Positions 16,001 to 17,500 of a stretch of DNA of 17,500 nt are shown here, one piece after another; position 1 is the stretch's first letter, and the number at the start of each line of letters is the position of its first letter. The DNA comes from Chrysomallon squamiferum (lineage: Eukaryota; Mollusca; Gastropoda; Neomphalida; Peltospiridae): assembly GCA_012295275.1 (NCBI GenBank), contig CM022671.1:4534065-4551564 (forward strand). Reading direction: 5' to 3'. Below the pieces are notes generated by a model, which was not told the origin of the DNA, made no database searches, and saw nothing but the letters and a program-made list of their open reading frames with translations. Made by a program: the position numbers and the translations under genes.

Positions 16001-16138
16001 AAAACACGTATAACTGTGAGACAGCGGTTTGAACTGTCTGGAAAATTACTTTGTCTTTTGGGAGAATATTAACTGAAGAATAATGTAGTCTTGTACTACT
16101 GTTCTTATCAATAGCAGAAAATATAATACTAGTAGGTT
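16001..16138. other. Unique spacer
   Basis: No gene or repeat recognised. Confidence 0.6.
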
Positions 16139-16511
16139 ATTAGCAGCAGTTATTATAGACAATGAAAAAGCTAATAAAAATCAAAATAATATAAATAAAT
16201 AAATTGATAAATAAATAAAACGATTAAATAATTAAATTAGTTAGTAGTAGCAGTTATAACAGACAATGAAAAAGCTAATAAAAACCAAAATAATATAAAT
16301 AAATAAATAAATAAAACGATTAAATAATCAAATTAGTTAGAAGTAGCAGTTATAATAGACAATGAAAAAGCTAATAAAAAAAAATATATAAATAAATAAA
16401 TAAAACGATTAAATAATTAAATTAGTTAGTAGTATAAGTTAAAACAGACAATGAAAAAACTAATAAAAATCTAAATAATATAAATAAATAAATAAAACGA
16501 TTAAATAAATA
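16139..16511. repeat. Minisatellite of 104-, 96- and 89-bp units plus a partial
   Basis: Each unit begins AGACAATGAAAAAGCTAATA (starts 16157, 16261, 16357, 16446) and contains an internal TAAA run, then AAACGATTAAATAA and TTAGTTAGTAGTAGCAGTTA. Units shorten from left to right because of the TAAA run and an A/T-rich spot. The last is truncated after AAACGATTAAATAAATAGG. No coding frame. Confidence 0.97.
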
Positions 16512-16513
16512 GG

Positions 16514-16524
<11 letters not shown>

Positions 16525-16545
<21 letters not shown>

Positions 16546-16556
16546 GACAGACAGAC
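16525..16556. repeat. (AC)10-(CAGA)3 compound
   Basis: AC repeat flowing into CAGA units. Confidence 0.96.
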
Positions 16557-16800
16557 ATAAATACGTATTACGGATCTAACTTAAGTTATCTTTCAAATCA
16601 GTTAACTTCATCTCTAATATCACAGAGAGGAAGTACGTTTTTGATGACTTCCGCTCTGCAAATACTACTTTCTAAACGCACAAAGAAAGTTCTTGTTCGC
16701 CGACAGAGTGCAGCCGGATATGTCTATTTATAGAACACGAAAATCAGAGATCTTATCAAGTAAGTCTGATGTTAACCAGACAATGGGAGTAAAATGTAAG
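16557..16800. other. Unique CpG-richer islet with MEF2- and ETS-like sites
   Basis: CTATTTATAG at 16724-16733 is a perfect MEF2 consensus (CTA, four A/T, TAG). GACTTCCGCT at 16646-16655 is an ETS-type site on the minus strand. GTAAGTCTGATGT at 16760-16772 repeats the 13 bases at 12099-12111 and looks donor-like. No open frame of note. Confidence 0.4.
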
Positions 16801-16838
16801 TAAATAAATAAACTTACTGAGAAAACAGAAAACGTAGT

Positions 16839-16898
<60 letters not shown>

Positions 16899-16975
16899 TT
16901 AATAATAACAACAACAATAATATATATAGTAAAATTAACAACAACAATAATAATAATAATAGTAATAGTAATAAT
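16839..16975. repeat. (AAT)n array with ACA/AGT edges
   Basis: Nearly pure AAT to about 16897, followed by ACA and AGT variants. Confidence 0.97.
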
Positions 16976-17102
16976 AATGCTAATGATACCAGTGATGATG
17001 ATGATGATAACGATGACGATGATGATTATGATGATGATAATAGTAATAGTAATAGAAAATAACGATGATTATGATGATGATAATGATAATGATGATGATG
17101 AC
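16976..17102. repeat. (GAT)n/(AGT)n degenerate field
   Basis: GAT, GAC and AGT trinucleotides in short blocks. The minus-strand His/Ile/Tyr-rich frame is a repeat translation. Confidence 0.94.
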
Positions 17103-17500
17103 TAAGTTAAGATAATGATTATCATAACCATGATACCATTCATTAACATGCACACATACAAATATTAAAGCTATTTTCAAATTAAACTTATGTCACTGTA
17201 ACGAAAACAGGGTGTGTACCCGAACAGACTGGCTTACTATGTGACTAATCATTCTGATATTCCAAATCTGCACGTGCTCGAACTCACGCACGCACACACA
17301 CAACAGATAGAAACATGTAGAAAATTCAGCTAACAAACCATTAATGAACGGGGACAGCCATCCATTCATTACAGTAGACTAATAATGAGTTGATGTTTAC
17401 ACTGGTGGGTGTGGTCGATTCATGGGTACGAGGGGGTCATAGAAAGGTGAACAGCAGTTTACCTCGATGATTTTAGATCATCAACTCTTATCTCTTTACA
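17103..17500. other. Unique 3' segment, no gene seen
   Basis: Contains a 9-bp inverted repeat GAGTTGATG (17387-17395) with CATCAACTC (17479-17487), a short CGCACA patch near 17287-17302 and a G-rich patch near 17403-17437. No open frame or RNA gene recognised; the feature may continue beyond the window. Confidence 0.6.

Noticed and set aside
16139-16511. CRISPR-like array (regular units)
   Set aside because: Unit lengths change (104, 96, 89), the whole unit is conserved with no unique spacers, and the DNA is evidently from an animal genome.

Overview
The window reads as non-coding, AT-rich DNA from an animal nuclear genome. It is dominated by simple repeats: very long (GA)n/(CT)n, (CA)n/(GT)n, (AAT)n, (AGT)n, (TTCA)n and (AAAT)n arrays, and at least 17 homopolymer A or T runs of 15 bases or more (the longest A49 and A45). 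There is no bacterial gene packing, no operon structure and no rRNA, tRNA or CRISPR array that I can recognise. The texture (long compound microsatellites every few hundred bases, ATGT/ACAC degenerate tracts) resembles mollusc genomes, coleoid cephalopods such as octopus in particular. That assignment is an inference from texture and not from a marker gene.

Layout. 1-930: degenerate TTCA/TCCA tetranucleotides, an AGT tract and a (GA)25. 1,190-1,840: (CT)31, (TA)18, ATGT-rich DNA and A26. 1,840-2,115: a non-repetitive islet with an ATG-started 91-codon frame, an RFX X-box-like site and a strong splice-acceptor-like signal. 2,200-3,400: (GA)44, AAAC/AAAT, trinucleotides and a (AT)17-(AG)59 compound. 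3,580-4,100: unique islet. 4,110-5,450: CAT, GT and AGT tracts. 5,451-7,606: a 2.15-kb span bounded by two inverted copies of one dispersed repeat, holding A45, a 13-bp-spaced triple AGAATTCT, a 15-bp minisatellite and a CpG-richer islet ending in GTAAGT. 7,660-9,300: GT/TA tracts and promoter-like islets (CRE, second X-box-like site, KLF box), a T27/A26 inverted pair, an ATT-AGT compound and a stop-free frame with a downstream AATAAA. 9,440-9,800: purine tract. 9,930-10,200: CpG-richer islet with a stop-free minus frame. 10,330-12,060: GT, AG, CA/TA and AAAT tracts, then an ATG-started 92-codon minus-strand frame. 12,385-13,030: TC array, a near-perfect 105-bp palindrome and a pyrimidine minisatellite. 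13,050-13,405: islet ending in A49. 13,830-14,130: two G-quadruplex motifs on opposite strands beside transposon-end-like sequences. 14,550-15,570: TTG/GGT, (CA)44, a 124-codon stop-free frame and (GA)38. 15,600-16,510: A/T-rich fold-back, a 42-bp duplication and a 4-unit minisatellite of 89-104 bp units. The rest is (AAT)/(GAT) DNA and a unique 3' tail.

No gene can be assigned a function. The unique islets between repeat arrays carry the few CpG-rich segments, all transcription-factor-like sites and all candidate exons, so they are where function, if any, is likely to lie. Most open frames in the window are translations of microsatellites and are not reported as genes.
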